A stretch of DNA of 31,134 bases, taken from a bacterium BMS3Abin14 (lineage in GTDB: Bacteria > BMS3Abin14). Shown piece by piece: positions 16,940 to 25,020 of this stretch (position 1 is its first letter; every line of letters starts with the position of its first letter). The notes under the pieces are model-generated. The model worked only from the letters and a program-made list of their open reading frames with translations, had not been told where the DNA came from and made no database searches. A program made the translations under genes and the position numbers. The stretch covers positions 1-31,134 of the forward strand of contig BDTG01000044.1 of NCBI GenBank assembly GCA_002897695.1, given 5' to 3'.

Positions 16940-17041
16940 ATTTCTGAGTGAAAATAAAGAAAAGATGCGATCAGGGACTATAACTGACTGTGTCCGCTGG
17001 ACATCGGACTCTGAGCAGAGTAGGTGTGCGCGCGGTCGTTT

Positions 17042-18061
17042 TTACTTCTTCAAGATCTCAATCCTGGCCTTTGAGCGCAGAACGTTCACGAGCTTTGAAA
17101 TCATTTCCCCGGCCTTTTCACGCCGCAATTTTGCGACAATATCGTCTCGGACATCATTAAGGCTCCGGAAGGATGAAGGTCGGTAGGATACAACCTTGAA
17201 GATGCGAAAGCCGCCTCGCGTTTCAATAGGTGGGCTGACACCCCCTTCGGGGAGGGAGAAGATGACTCTTGCGATGGGAGTGTGAAGATTCCTCTCCTGA
17301 ACGAGCCCCATGTCACCGGCGGTGGACCCGGCGGCGGGATCCTGTGAATATTTACGTGCGAGAGATGAGAAATCGGTCCCTTTTGAAGCTTCGTTCTGGA
17401 TTACCCTGGCCTTGGCAAGGGCGGAACGAACCTCGGATTTATTTTTCCATGCCTTGACCCGTATGAAGATCTGGTTCACATGGGCAGCTCTGGAAAGGGG
17501 GTACATCTTCAGGTTCGCATTGTAATAAGATTTGATCTCCTCGGACGACACGTGGATTTTGGAATAGATAACTTTATTCAGATAACGGTTTATAACCAGA
17601 TCTCTGAAGATGCTCTTCTTGAGATCCTGAATGTTCATATCTATGCAGCTGAGGGCATCAGCGAGACGCTCTTTTCCACCGATCCTGGCGAGCTCCTTGC
17701 GAAAGCGGCGTTCGACTTCTTCATCCAGTCCGGGCGAACTCTGTTTGAGTCCCTCCTGATAGAGAAGCTCTATGTCAATAAGACGCCTCAGCATCCTGTC
17801 ATTGTCAGGCACTGGGATTTTTCCACCTTGCAACGACGCTCTTCGCTCTGGTCCCATCCGTACAAGAGACGCTTCCACTGCGCAGCTGATATCAGAGCGG
17901 TAGATGGGCATCCCGTTTACCTTGGCAACCGCCTGGGATGATGGCTGGGAATAGGCCGGGGGGACAAGCAGGAAAAACAAAAATACAAGAGAAAAGATGG
18001 AACCTGTCGACAGGCCGATGTGGAATTGGTGGATGTTCGGTTTTTGTGATCCGGATAGCAT
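17042..18061 (-). CDS. SurA/PpiC-like periplasmic peptidyl-prolyl isomerase
   Basis: A 339-residue exported foldase. Residues 20-38 (GSIFSLVFLFFLLVPPAYS) are a signal sequence or anchor. Next comes a SurA-like N-terminal chaperone region (VAKVNGMPIYRSDI, then helices LLYQEGLKQSSPGLDEEVERRFRKEL). A parvulin domain at about residues 190-290 follows, with HVNQIFIRV, DFSSLARKYSQDPAAGSTAGDMGLV and RVIFSLPEGGVSPPIETRGGFRIFKV, all parvulin hallmarks. The role is prolyl isomerisation and chaperoning of envelope proteins. It lies downstream of a second PpiC protein on the same strand, but an intrinsic terminator stands 22 bases before its start. The chosen ATG gives a long N-tail before the hydrophobic segment, so the true start may be internal. 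Confidence 0.85.
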   Translation of the reverse strand: MLSGSQKPNIHQFHIGLSTGSIFSLVFLFFLLVPPAYSQPSSQAVAKVNGMPIYRSDISCAVEASLVRMGPERRASLQGGKIPVPDNDRMLRRLIDIELLYQEGLKQSSPGLDEEVERRFRKELARIGGKERLADALSCIDMNIQDLKKSIFRDLVINRYLNKVIYSKIHVSSEEIKSYYNANLKMYPLSRAAHVNQIFIRVKAWKNKSEVRSALAKARVIQNEASKGTDFSSLARKYSQDPAAGSTAGDMGLVQERNLHTPIARVIFSLPEGGVSPPIETRGGFRIFKVVSYRPSSFRSLNDVRDDIVAKLRREKAGEMISKLVNVLRSKARIEILKK

Positions 18062-18081
18062 TATTGCATCAATCCTGTTCC

Positions 18082-18119
18082 GAAAAAAGAGAGGGGCGGC
18101 CCTTTCAGAACCACCCCTC
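18082..18119 (-). terminator. Intrinsic terminator between the two ppiC-like genes
   Basis: Read on the minus strand, GAGGGGTGG pairs with CCGCCCCTC (nine pairs, one G-T) around a TTCTGAAAGGG loop, followed by TCTTTTTT. It lies 78 bases after the stop of the upstream foldase and only about 22 bases before the next start. Confidence 0.8.
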
Positions 18120-18196
18120 GCATTACACTGTTAACCCAACCGGGCTGATTTGTCAATACACCTGGCGACAAAACGGCAGGGTCCCTCGGCAGACCC

Positions 18197-19342
18197 CTAT
18201 TTCTTTGACGATGGGTGACCCGGCGGCAGTCCCGGCAGGCCGCCGCTGTGTGGTGAGAGCCCGGGCTGGGGGGTTGGTTTGAACAGAATCTTAATATCGG
18301 CCTGGCCGGTAAGCTTCTTAATCTCGTTGCTGATCGCAGTGTTAATCTTGGAGTTCTTGAGGTTTGAGATGATCTTGTCCTTAACCTCTCCAAAAGGTAC
18401 GACCCGAGCTTTCTTGCGATCCGTAACCTTGATGACGTGATACCCGAATTGGGTAAGAACCGGGTCGCTTATCTCTCCCACCTTCATCCCGAAGGCAGCA
18501 TCCTCGAAAGGTTTAACCATCTTGCCGCGTCCAAAAAATCCAAGGTCTCCACCGGAGGGGCCGCTGGGCCCTTCCGATTTTTCTTTTGCCAAGGCAGCAA
18601 AATCAGCGCCCTTTTCCCTGGCCTTTTTCGCAATCTCGTTTGCGCGTGCGAGTGCCTTGCCTTTTTCTTCCCTGGACGCGTCTTTGGCAACATTGATGAG
18701 GATATGACTGGCTCTAACCTGCTCCTTTTTCTTGAAGGAGTCAGGATGGTCGTTGTAGTTTTTCTTTGCCTCATCCTCAGAGACCGAAATGCCGGCGACA
18801 ATAGTTTTGTCGATAAAATCCTGTATGGTTATCTGCCGCGCTATATTTCCCCGGAGGGACTCCTCGGTGAATCCCCGTTTCACCATCTCGGCATCGAAAG
18901 CATCCCTGGCGGGGTATTGACCGGCGAGCTTGTCGAAGGATGTACTCACTTTTTCCTTGGATGCCTTGAAGCCCTCCTTTGTGGCTTCCTGATAAAGCAG
19001 TTCTCCGGAGACGAGTTGATCCAGAATCCTGGGGCCAATCTGACCCATCAATGTCTCTGTGGAAATTTTGGAACCACCCATCCTGAGAGCTGTGTTTTTC
19101 ACGGCCGTTTCAACTGCGCTCATAAGTATTGGTTTTCCATTGACGAGGGCGGCAACCCCACTGTCGGTGACAGCAGCGGTCATTTTTGCCGATACCGCCT
19201 CCGATGGAGCGTTCTGTGATGTGGCCTCAGCGGACGTTTTGTTTACATCGGATGTTTTGCCTCCATCCTTGGCGCAGGAGACTACCGGCAGGGTAATTAG
19301 AATCGCCATGGCAAAGGCGAAAAGACAACGGAACAATTTCAT
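18197..19342 (-). CDS. PpiC-type peptidyl-prolyl isomerase lipoprotein (PrsA-like)
   Basis: A 381-residue lipoprotein. The signal peptide MKLFRCLFAFAMAILITLPVVSC ends in a lipobox (LPVVSC) with Cys23 as the lipidated residue. A Ser/Thr/Ala-rich linker follows, then a SurA_N-like region (VAALVNGKPILMSAVETAVKNTAL). The parvulin domain at about residues 215-315 has VRASHILINV, DFAALAKEKSEGPSGPSGGDLGFFGRGKMVKPFEDAAFGM and FGYHVIKVTDRK, a complete rotamase signature. It is expected to be membrane-anchored in the periplasm and to assist folding of exported proteins. AAAGGA lies eight bases before ATG. It shares domain layout with the next gene downstream, pointing to an old tandem duplication. Confidence 0.92.
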   Translation of the reverse strand: MKLFRCLFAFAMAILITLPVVSCAKDGGKTSDVNKTSAEATSQNAPSEAVSAKMTAAVTDSGVAALVNGKPILMSAVETAVKNTALRMGGSKISTETLMGQIGPRILDQLVSGELLYQEATKEGFKASKEKVSTSFDKLAGQYPARDAFDAEMVKRGFTEESLRGNIARQITIQDFIDKTIVAGISVSEDEAKKNYNDHPDSFKKKEQVRASHILINVAKDASREEKGKALARANEIAKKAREKGADFAALAKEKSEGPSGPSGGDLGFFGRGKMVKPFEDAAFGMKVGEISDPVLTQFGYHVIKVTDRKKARVVPFGEVKDKIISNLKNSKINTAISNEIKKLTGQADIKILFKPTPQPGLSPHSGGLPGLPPGHPSSKK

Positions 19343-19423
19343 GATTTGAGTCCTTTCCTTCTCTTCAGGGAGTATCCACTATTTGTGGGAGTGTCCGCAA
19401 TTTGGGAATCACAGCATAACAGG

Positions 19424-21073
19424 TCAATAAAGCCTGGATTTGGCGATTGGATACCGCCTCCCGAGCCCGAATGCATTCCAGCTTACTTTAATTCCGGGGG
19501 CTGCCTGCTGCCTCTTGTACTCGTTGCCCTCCACCATGTTCAAAATCGAACATACAAAGTCCTCCTTATACCCCAAACTGACGATTTCGGACAGGGTTTT
19601 GTGGTCCTCAATATACGCTTTTAATATGGGGTCCAGGAGGGCATAGGGCGGGAGTGAATCCTCGTCTCGCTGGTTGGGACGTAGTTCGGCGGATGGTTCC
19701 TTGGTAATAATTCTGCGTGGTATCACATCCTGCTCCCGGTTAAGGTAGTCACAGATTTCGTAGACCTCTCCCTTGTAAAGGTCGCTGATGACCGCGAGAC
19801 CGCCGGACATGTCTCCATAAAGGGTACAGTATCCAGTGGCCAGCTCGGATTTATTCCCGGTGGACAGTACGAGATGGCCAAAACGGTTGGACAGGGCCAT
19901 GAGGATATTCCCCCTGATTCTTGCCTGAATATTCTCCTCCGTTGCGTTACCCGGCAGGCCCTCAAGACCATCAGATAATTCATTAAGATATGAGGTATAA
20001 ATATTTGATATATCTATTGTTTTTGTTTTGATTTTCAGATTGTACGCCAGGGTTTCAGCATCTGTAACACTCTCCGGGGAAGTGAAGGGGGAAGACATGA
20101 GGATGCCGAGGACGTTTTCGGGGCCCATGGCATCGGCGGCCACAGCGGCAGTCAGGGAAGAATCGATGCCGCCCGAAAGTCCGAGGACTGCCGAAGGGAA
20201 ACCACACTTTGCCGCATAATCCCCAAGGCCACTCACCAATGCCTTGTAGACGGCCTCGGTGCCGTCCATGTCAGGGATGCTGGTGACAGGTGAGGGGAGG
20301 TTCAACAGATCGATCAGGAGCATATCCTCCTCGAAACCCTTACCAAGTGCCACAACCCGGCCGCTTTCATCCATTACCAGGCTTCTTCCGTCGAAAACAA
20401 GGGAATCGTTTCCTCCTACCTGGTTGACATAGATCACCGGGGTTTTGAAACGTCTGGCGATATTGGCCAGCATCTCCATTCTCAGGTGTCCTTTGCCCCG
20501 GCTGAAAGGCGAAGCTGCGATGTTGATAAGCGGCGCAGGGTTGGAAGACAGGAATTCCTCCACCGGGTCGAGGTGATATTGTCTGGTGAGCCAGAATGTT
20601 TTGTCATTCCAGGCATCTTCGCAAATGGATACCCCGGCTTTCCAACCTTCCAGTTCAAAGAGGGAAAGTTCTCGTCCAGGCTCAAAGTAACGGCTTTCGT
20701 CGAAGACATCATAGGTGGGAAGCAGGACCTTCCGGTGAATACCAAGCACCCGGCCTCCCTTTATCAGAACTGCCGAATTGTGGAGGGGTTTCCCTTCCCC
20801 CGGCGTATTGCTAGGAAGGATGGTACCAACAAGCAGAGACAACCCCAGGCCCGCGGTCTGTGCAATAAGGGACTGGAGGGCATCGGCGGATCGGCGGGTA
20901 AAGTTCGGGTTGGTCAGCAGGTCAAGTGGGGGATAGCCGGTAAGTGACAGCTCCGGGAATATGGCCAGCGATGACCCGGATTCACGGGCTTTCCCGGCAA
21001 GGGAGACGATTTTCCCGACATTCCCGGAAAAATCCGCCACGGTCGTATTGATCTGGTGAAGAGAGATCTGCAT
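19424..21073 (-). CDS. nadE: NAD+ synthase, glutamine-hydrolysing
   Basis: A 549-residue two-domain enzyme for the last step of NAD synthesis, amidating deamido-NAD with ammonia from glutamine. The N-terminal nitrilase-type glutaminase domain shows the Glu-Lys-Cys triad: Glu41 (FPELSLTGYPPLD), Lys115 (HRKVLLPTYDVFDE) and Cys151 (VSICEDAWND). The C-terminal synthetase domain has the PP-loop LGLSGGIDSS at 298-306. The protein ends in KVSWNAFGLGRRYPIAKS, the family's usual C-terminus. I use ATG 21073 because MQISLHQINTTVADFSGN is the conserved beginning. A longer frame to 21172 adds an unconserved leader. An AAGGAG lies about 24 bases upstream, unusually far, so a non-ATG start a few codons earlier is possible. 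Confidence 0.95.
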   Translation of the reverse strand: MQISLHQINTTVADFSGNVGKIVSLAGKARESGSSLAIFPELSLTGYPPLDLLTNPNFTRRSADALQSLIAQTAGLGLSLLVGTILPSNTPGEGKPLHNSAVLIKGGRVLGIHRKVLLPTYDVFDESRYFEPGRELSLFELEGWKAGVSICEDAWNDKTFWLTRQYHLDPVEEFLSSNPAPLINIAASPFSRGKGHLRMEMLANIARRFKTPVIYVNQVGGNDSLVFDGRSLVMDESGRVVALGKGFEEDMLLIDLLNLPSPVTSIPDMDGTEAVYKALVSGLGDYAAKCGFPSAVLGLSGGIDSSLTAAVAADAMGPENVLGILMSSPFTSPESVTDAETLAYNLKIKTKTIDISNIYTSYLNELSDGLEGLPGNATEENIQARIRGNILMALSNRFGHLVLSTGNKSELATGYCTLYGDMSGGLAVISDLYKGEVYEICDYLNREQDVIPRRIITKEPSAELRPNQRDEDSLPPYALLDPILKAYIEDHKTLSEIVSLGYKEDFVCSILNMVEGNEYKRQQAAPGIKVSWNAFGLGRRYPIAKSRLY

Positions 21074-21228
21074 GCGAGGGATATAATCATAAATAAGCTC
21101 CTTTCTGTCAACCGCCCCGTGTCCAGAGACCAGCAGGCCCCTCCTGTCTCTGACACCGGGGGTAAGAAGCAATACCCCAGATCATCAAGCCTTATCTATT
21201 CTGGCACCCATATTGCTTTATTTCCGGC

Positions 21229-21795
21229 ATGAAATCGAGCAATGGGTGGAACCAGGGAAGGGCACGAACGCTCCTGATTATTTTCCTGGTTATTTTTATA
21301 TCCGGGAGGTTTGTGGTATGGGCAAAGCGCCCGATTTTTCCTCCCGAGTCCGCCCTTGCCGCCGCTGGCCCGTGGCCGCCGCCTCTTCCAACAAAAATTC
21401 TGGACGCTACCGGCACCGTCGCTGGACGCCTGCTCCTGTTTCCATCCGGCACAACCGTCAAGGGTGCATTGTTATCCCTTGGCCTTAAGATTGATCCACT
21501 GTGCTCCGGGATTGCCTTGCCCCGAGCCGGTGTCGTTTGGCGCGGTAGCGCCGGCTGGGGAATACGCCCGATGACCCAGTTGGAGAGATGGATATGGAGG
21601 ATACCAATGGACCTGAACGCGGTTGGGCCAGTGGAGCTGGCACTCATAGCCGGTGTGGGCCCGGTTCTTGCGGGCAAGATATCTGTTTTCCTTTCCCGAA
21701 ACGTTCGAACCGGGACTGTTGATTCGCTTGGTCATGTACGCGGGGTTGGGCCTAAAAAGCTTCGACTGCTGAAAAAGTACCTCGAAGCGGACTGA
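21229..21795 (+). CDS. Membrane-anchored helix-hairpin-helix protein (ComEA-like)
   Basis: A 188-residue protein with one N-terminal hydrophobic segment (LLIIFLVIFISGRFVVWA, about residues 15-32), a Pro-rich linker, a small middle region and a C-terminal helix-hairpin-helix unit. The HhH shows MDLNAVGPVELALIAGVGPVLAGKI and a second GVGPKKLRLLKKYL, the pattern of DNA-binding HhH pairs in ComEA. ComEA-type proteins bind DNA in the periplasm during natural transformation. Compared with classical ComEA, the middle part (GTVAGRLLLFPSGTTVKGALLSLG) resembles a SLBB-like or soluble-ligand region. No other competence gene is nearby, so the role is open. It is divergent from nadE. Confidence 0.75.
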   Translation: MKSSNGWNQGRARTLLIIFLVIFISGRFVVWAKRPIFPPESALAAAGPWPPPLPTKILDATGTVAGRLLLFPSGTTVKGALLSLGLKIDPLCSGIALPRAGVVWRGSAGWGIRPMTQLERWIWRIPMDLNAVGPVELALIAGVGPVLAGKISVFLSRNVRTGTVDSLGHVRGVGPKKLRLLKKYLEAD

Positions 21796-21917
21796 TCGTG
21801 CGCGACGAGTCCAGGTATCGAGGTTTCGGAGTGACTGGAAGCGGGGGTCCGACGTCCAAAGTCCAAGGGCCAACATACACAACCCGTGCGGCCACTTTCG
21901 GCAAGGAACAAACGGAT

Positions 21918-21948
21918 GTCATTGCGAGCCGACCCTGTGCGACGCAAT
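21918..21948. repeat. Dispersed ATTGCGAG...GCAAT repeat, copy 2
   Basis: GTCATTGCGAGC at 21918-21929 is identical to 8289-8300. Its ATTGCG (21921-21926) pairs perfectly with CGCAAT (21943-21948). The recurrence in two unrelated intergenic gaps supports a dispersed repeat family. Confidence 0.6.
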
Positions 21949-22136
21949 CTCGTGCAAAGCCTTTTTTATGAACTGTGCCTTTTAGCGGTAAGCTGCTCTT
22001 GAATGTACCCTGTGTTACCCTGCCTGCCGTGAGCAAGCGAAGCGCGTCGAACGGTGTTAAATCAGTTTTTCATTATTATGGTTTTCATCCAGGCCCCCAT
22101 TTCCAGGATGGCCCGAATTTTTCTGTCCCGGAATAG

Positions 22137-22165
22137 TTGACAAAAACCCTAACTAAAGTTAGATT
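22137..22165 (+). promoter_or_regulatory. Sigma-70 promoter of the cysE-isc operon
   Basis: TTGACA (22137-22142, perfect -35) is followed after 17 bases by TAGATT (22160-22165, 4 of 6 to the -10 consensus). The expected start is near 22172, giving a short leader before cysE. The palindrome in the spacer makes it a regulated promoter. Confidence 0.75.
22149..22162. promoter_or_regulatory. Rrf2/IscR-like operator inside the promoter
   Basis: CTAACT-AA-AGTTAG is a 14-bp palindrome with perfect 6-bp arms. It sits in the spacer and overlaps the first bases of the -10 box, an ideal repressor position. The CTAACTAAAGTTAG layout resembles GACTAAA-type sites of Rrf2 regulators. The operon encodes its own Rrf2 regulator (iscR), so autoregulation is likely. 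Confidence 0.65.
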
Positions 22166-22205
22166 CACCAATAACTGAATTTTCCAGTCAGGAATAGGGG
22201 GCGTC

Positions 22206-22961
22206 ATGTTTGAGACTGTCAAGGCCGACATCAGGGCCGCCAAAGAGAGGGATCCTGCATGCCGGGGCGCATTGGACGTGGTCTTCAGCTATCCTGGATT
22301 TCATGCCGTGTTCCTTCACCGAATTTCCCACCGTCTCTGGGGATGGAGGATGTTCTTTCTTGCCAGGCTTCTTTCCCATGTGGGACGGTTTTTCACCGGT
22401 ATCGAGATCCACCCCGCCGTCAGGGCCGGGAAGGGGCTTTTTATCGATCACGGCATGGGCGTCGTTATCGGTGAAACCGCTGAAATAGGTGAAAACGTTA
22501 CACTTTACCAGGGAGTGACCTTGGGTGGAGTGAGCCTGAAGAGGGAAAAACGCCACCCGACTCTCAGGGACAACGTGGTGGTCGGCGCCGGCGCCAAGGT
22601 CCTCGGGCCCTTCGAGGTTGGTGAAAACAGCCGTATCGGTTCCAACTCGGTGGTGGTCAAGGAGGTGCCGCCTAACTCCACAGTGGTGGGGATTCCCGGC
22701 AGGATCGTGGTGAAGGAGGGTAGGAACGTTGGGGAGGTTGACCTTGATCACCAGGTGATGCCGGACCCTGTCGCCCAGGCTTTTACCTGCCTTATGGAAC
22801 ATGTGAACATTCTCCATAAGCGCCTGAATGCCCTCAGCGAGAAGGAGGGCCAGGAGCAGGACAGGTTCGATGAACTCAGTTGCCGGCTTGACGATATTGT
22901 GAAGAAGTCCATCAAAAAGGCCTCAAAACCGGCCCATTCCAAAAAGGCCGGCGCCAAATGA
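22206..22961 (+). CDS. cysE: Serine O-acetyltransferase
   Basis: A 251-residue enzyme that acetylates serine with acetyl-CoA to O-acetylserine, the carbon skeleton of cysteine. After an N-terminal helical part ([22 protein letters not shown]) it has a left-handed beta-helix of hexapeptide repeats, including [26 protein letters not shown] and [11 protein letters not shown], with the catalytic His/Asp in the FIDHG segment. The C-terminus is extended by about 50 charged residues with Lys-rich end ([19 protein letters not shown]). It is the first gene of the operon, and its ATG overlaps iscR by four bases (ATGA). The pairing with iscS suggests cysteine made here feeds Fe-S assembly. Confidence 0.94.
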   Translation: MFETVKADIRAAKERDPACRGALDVVFSYPGFHAVFLHRISHRLWGWRMFFLARLLSHVGRFFTGIEIHPAVRAGKGLFIDHGMGVVIGETAEIGENVTLYQGVTLGGVSLKREKRHPTLRDNVVVGAGAKVLGPFEVGENSRIGSNSVVVKEVPPNSTVVGIPGRIVVKEGRNVGEVDLDHQVMPDPVAQAFTCLMEHVNILHKRLNALSEKEGQEQDRFDELSCRLDDIVKKSIKKASKPAHSKKAGAK

Positions 22962-23422
22962 AGATTACCACCCGGGCCAGTTATACCGTTCGGGCCCTTC
23001 TTGACCTGGCCCAGAATTCGGAGAATGGGAGACCGGTCAGGCTGTCGGACATTTCCTTGAGGGAAGGGATCTCCCACGCTTATCTCGAGCAGCTGTTCAA
23101 CCAGTTAAAGAGGGTAGGGGTTGTCAAGGGGAAGAAGGGTCCCGGCGGCGGTTACGTTCTATCCCTCCCCCTCGGGGAGATCCTTATGGGCAACGTGATC
23201 CGTGCTGTGGAGGGAGATGAGAAGCTTTTCCTGTGCACAGAGGAAACAGTTGGGGAAGACTCGTGCCGCCGGTATTCCTACTGCACTACACATCATCTGT
23301 GGGAGAGGCTTTCTTCCAGGGTGCATGAATTTTTAAACTCCATTACGCTGGCGGATCTCCTTCGGGACGCCGGATATCCTGGAAAAGGCGAGGAGAGAAG
23401 GAATGCAGAGAACCTATCTTGA
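22958..23422 (+). CDS. iscR: Rrf2-family Fe-S cluster regulator IscR
   Basis: A 154-residue winged-helix transcription factor of the Rrf2 family. The N-terminus [18 protein letters not shown] and the recognition region [39 protein letters not shown] are classic. Cluster ligands are present as Cys93, Cys103 and Cys109 with THH at 111-113, but the first spacing is C-x9-C instead of the C-x5-C in E. coli IscR. The second spacing (C-x5-C) matches. It overlaps cysE by four bases and iscS by twenty, so all three are translationally linked. It probably binds the palindrome at 22149-22162, repressing the operon when Fe-S supply is sufficient. CymR-like cysteine sensing is less likely given the cysteines. 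Confidence 0.92.
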   Translation: MKITTRASYTVRALLDLAQNSENGRPVRLSDISLREGISHAYLEQLFNQLKRVGVVKGKKGPGGGYVLSLPLGEILMGNVIRAVEGDEKLFLCTEETVGEDSCRRYSYCTTHHLWERLSSRVHEFLNSITLADLLRDAGYPGKGEERRNAENLS

Positions 23423-24584
23423 CCACAACGCAACAACGCCTCTGCGCACGGATGTCAGGGAGAGGATGCTCCCTTTTTTCGGAGAGCTTTTCGGAAATCC
23501 TTCCAGCGCACATTCCTTCGGCCAGGAGGTCAAGGTACATCTGGATGAGGCGCGAAACAGAATTGCCGATCAGCTTGGGGCCTCCCCCAACGAGATCGTT
23601 TTCACCAGCGGGGGGACAGAGAGCGACAATGCGGCCCTCAAAGGGGTAGCCTTTGCGGCCCAAAAGGGACACATAGTCACGACGGTGATCGAGCACCCCG
23701 CGGTCATACAGTCGGCCTCATACCTGGCAAAAAAAGGGTTCGATGTCACGTATGTGCCGGTTGCCTCCAACGGTGTGATAGACCCTGTGGAGATAAAAAA
23801 AGCCCTTCGGTCCGACACCATCCTCGTCTCCGTAATGCACGTCAACAATGAGGTGGGAACGATCCAACCGGTCCGGGAAATATCCGCCATTACCCGGGAT
23901 GCCGGGGTGTTTTTTCATACCGACGCGGTGCAGAGCTTCGGCAAGCTTCCCACGAATGTGGACGATCTTGGTGTGGACCTGTTGTCCCTGGCGGCGCACA
24001 AGATCTACGGTCCCAAGGGCGTCGGGGCGCTGTATATCCGCAAGGGAACGAGGATCGACCCCCTGATTATCGGCGGCGCGCAGGAGAAGCGGAGGCGAAG
24101 CGGGACCGAAAACGTCGCCGGGGTGGTGGGGCTGGGCGAGGCCATATTCCTCGCCGAGACGGAGAGAGAGGATGTATTCCGCCGGCTGACAACCTTCAGG
24201 AAGAGGCTTGTTGATGCCCTTCCCGAAATGATGGATGACGTTGTGATTAACGGTAGTCCCGACAATACTTTTCCCTCCACCATCAGCCTCAGTGTCGCCA
24301 GGGTGGAAGGGGAGTCCATGCTCCTTTCCCTGGATATGGAGGGAGTGGCGGTTTCTACCGGTTCGGCATGTTCCTCGGGATCACTTGAACCCTCCCACGT
24401 CCTGATGGCGATGGGGATCGACACCGTGCTTGCTCAGGGGACGCTTCGCATCAGCATGGGCCGCGGGACCACCAGGGATGAAATCGAGCTTTTCCTGGAT
24501 GTGTTCCCCCCCATCGTTGCGAGGCTCAGGGCCATGTCCCCCCTGGGGGCTAAATGGGGTGAACAGTACAGTCAGGCAAAATAA
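23403..24584 (+). CDS. iscS: Cysteine desulfurase (IscS/NifS type)
   Basis: A 393-residue PLP enzyme that converts cysteine to alanine and a persulfide sulfur on its active-site cysteine. It opens with [22 protein letters not shown] binds the cofactor, Lys200 in SLAAHKIYGPKG forms the Schiff base and Cys323 in STGSACSSGSLEPSHV is the persulfide carrier. The short loop around this Cys and RISMGRGTT mark the group I (IscS/NifS) class. GGAGAGAAGG lies just before ATG, inside the end of iscR. It supplies sulfur to IscU and MnmA encoded next. Confidence 0.96.
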   Translation: MQRTYLDHNATTPLRTDVRERMLPFFGELFGNPSSAHSFGQEVKVHLDEARNRIADQLGASPNEIVFTSGGTESDNAALKGVAFAAQKGHIVTTVIEHPAVIQSASYLAKKGFDVTYVPVASNGVIDPVEIKKALRSDTILVSVMHVNNEVGTIQPVREISAITRDAGVFFHTDAVQSFGKLPTNVDDLGVDLLSLAAHKIYGPKGVGALYIRKGTRIDPLIIGGAQEKRRRSGTENVAGVVGLGEAIFLAETEREDVFRRLTTFRKRLVDALPEMMDDVVINGSPDNTFPSTISLSVARVEGESMLLSLDMEGVAVSTGSACSSGSLEPSHVLMAMGIDTVLAQGTLRISMGRGTTRDEIELFLDVFPPIVARLRAMSPLGAKWGEQYSQAK

Positions 24585-24594
24585 GGAGAGGCAC

Positions 24595-24969
24595 ATGAGT
24601 ATGTACAGCGAGAAGGTTATGGACCATTTCCGGAATCCGCGAAACGTTGGTGAGATCGAGGATGCCGACGGGGTGGGGGAAGTGGGTAATCCAACCTGCG
24701 GGGATATCATGAAGATCTACCTGAAGGTCAAGGACGATGCTATCGAGGACATCAAGTTCCAGACCTTCGGTTGCGGTTCGGCCATAGCCACAAGCAGCAT
24801 GGTTACGGAGATGGTCATGGGAAAGAGCCTCGAGGATGCCGAGATCGTTACAAACAAGGCGGTCGCTGAGGCCCTGGACGGCCTTCCCCCGATAAAGATG
24901 CACTGTTCCAATCTTGCGGCGGACGCCCTACATGCCGCCATCAAGGATTACCGGGATAAGCACCAGTAA
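24595..24969 (+). CDS. iscU: Fe-S cluster assembly scaffold IscU/NifU-N
   Basis: A 124-residue scaffold on which [2Fe-2S] and [4Fe-4S] clusters are built. Cluster ligands are Cys35 with Asp37 (NPTCGD), Cys60 (FGCGSA) and Cys104 with His103 (KMHCSNLA). LPPIK at 97-101 is the HscA chaperone recognition motif. A longer in-frame reading to 24430 lies inside iscS and is discarded; ATG 24595 follows AAGGAG at six bases and the iscS stop overlaps that ribosome binding site. There is no hscA/hscB or fdx in this cluster. It lacks the extra NifU C-terminal domains. Confidence 0.95.
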   Translation: MSMYSEKVMDHFRNPRNVGEIEDADGVGEVGNPTCGDIMKIYLKVKDDAIEDIKFQTFGCGSAIATSSMVTEMVMGKSLEDAEIVTNKAVAEALDGLPPIKMHCSNLAADALHAAIKDYRDKHQ

Positions 24970-25020
24970 TAATGTATCCCATCATCACAGGGTGAACCCA
25001 GCCTCTTAATCTGCCGGCAC

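Larger units (their letters stand above)
21796..22205. other. Intergenic region before cysE with dispersed repeats
   Basis: About 410 bases without a good gene. It contains TTGGAC-type inverted filler (about 21846-21872), a second copy of the ATTGCGAG...GCAAT repeat (21918-21948), and at the right end the cysE promoter and operator. A 20-codon frame near 22077 has no ribosome binding site and is ignored. Confidence 0.6.

Noticed and set aside
22077-22139. A 20-codon frame before cysE
   Set aside because: It overlaps the cysE -35 box, lacks a ribosome binding site and has no unusual composition.
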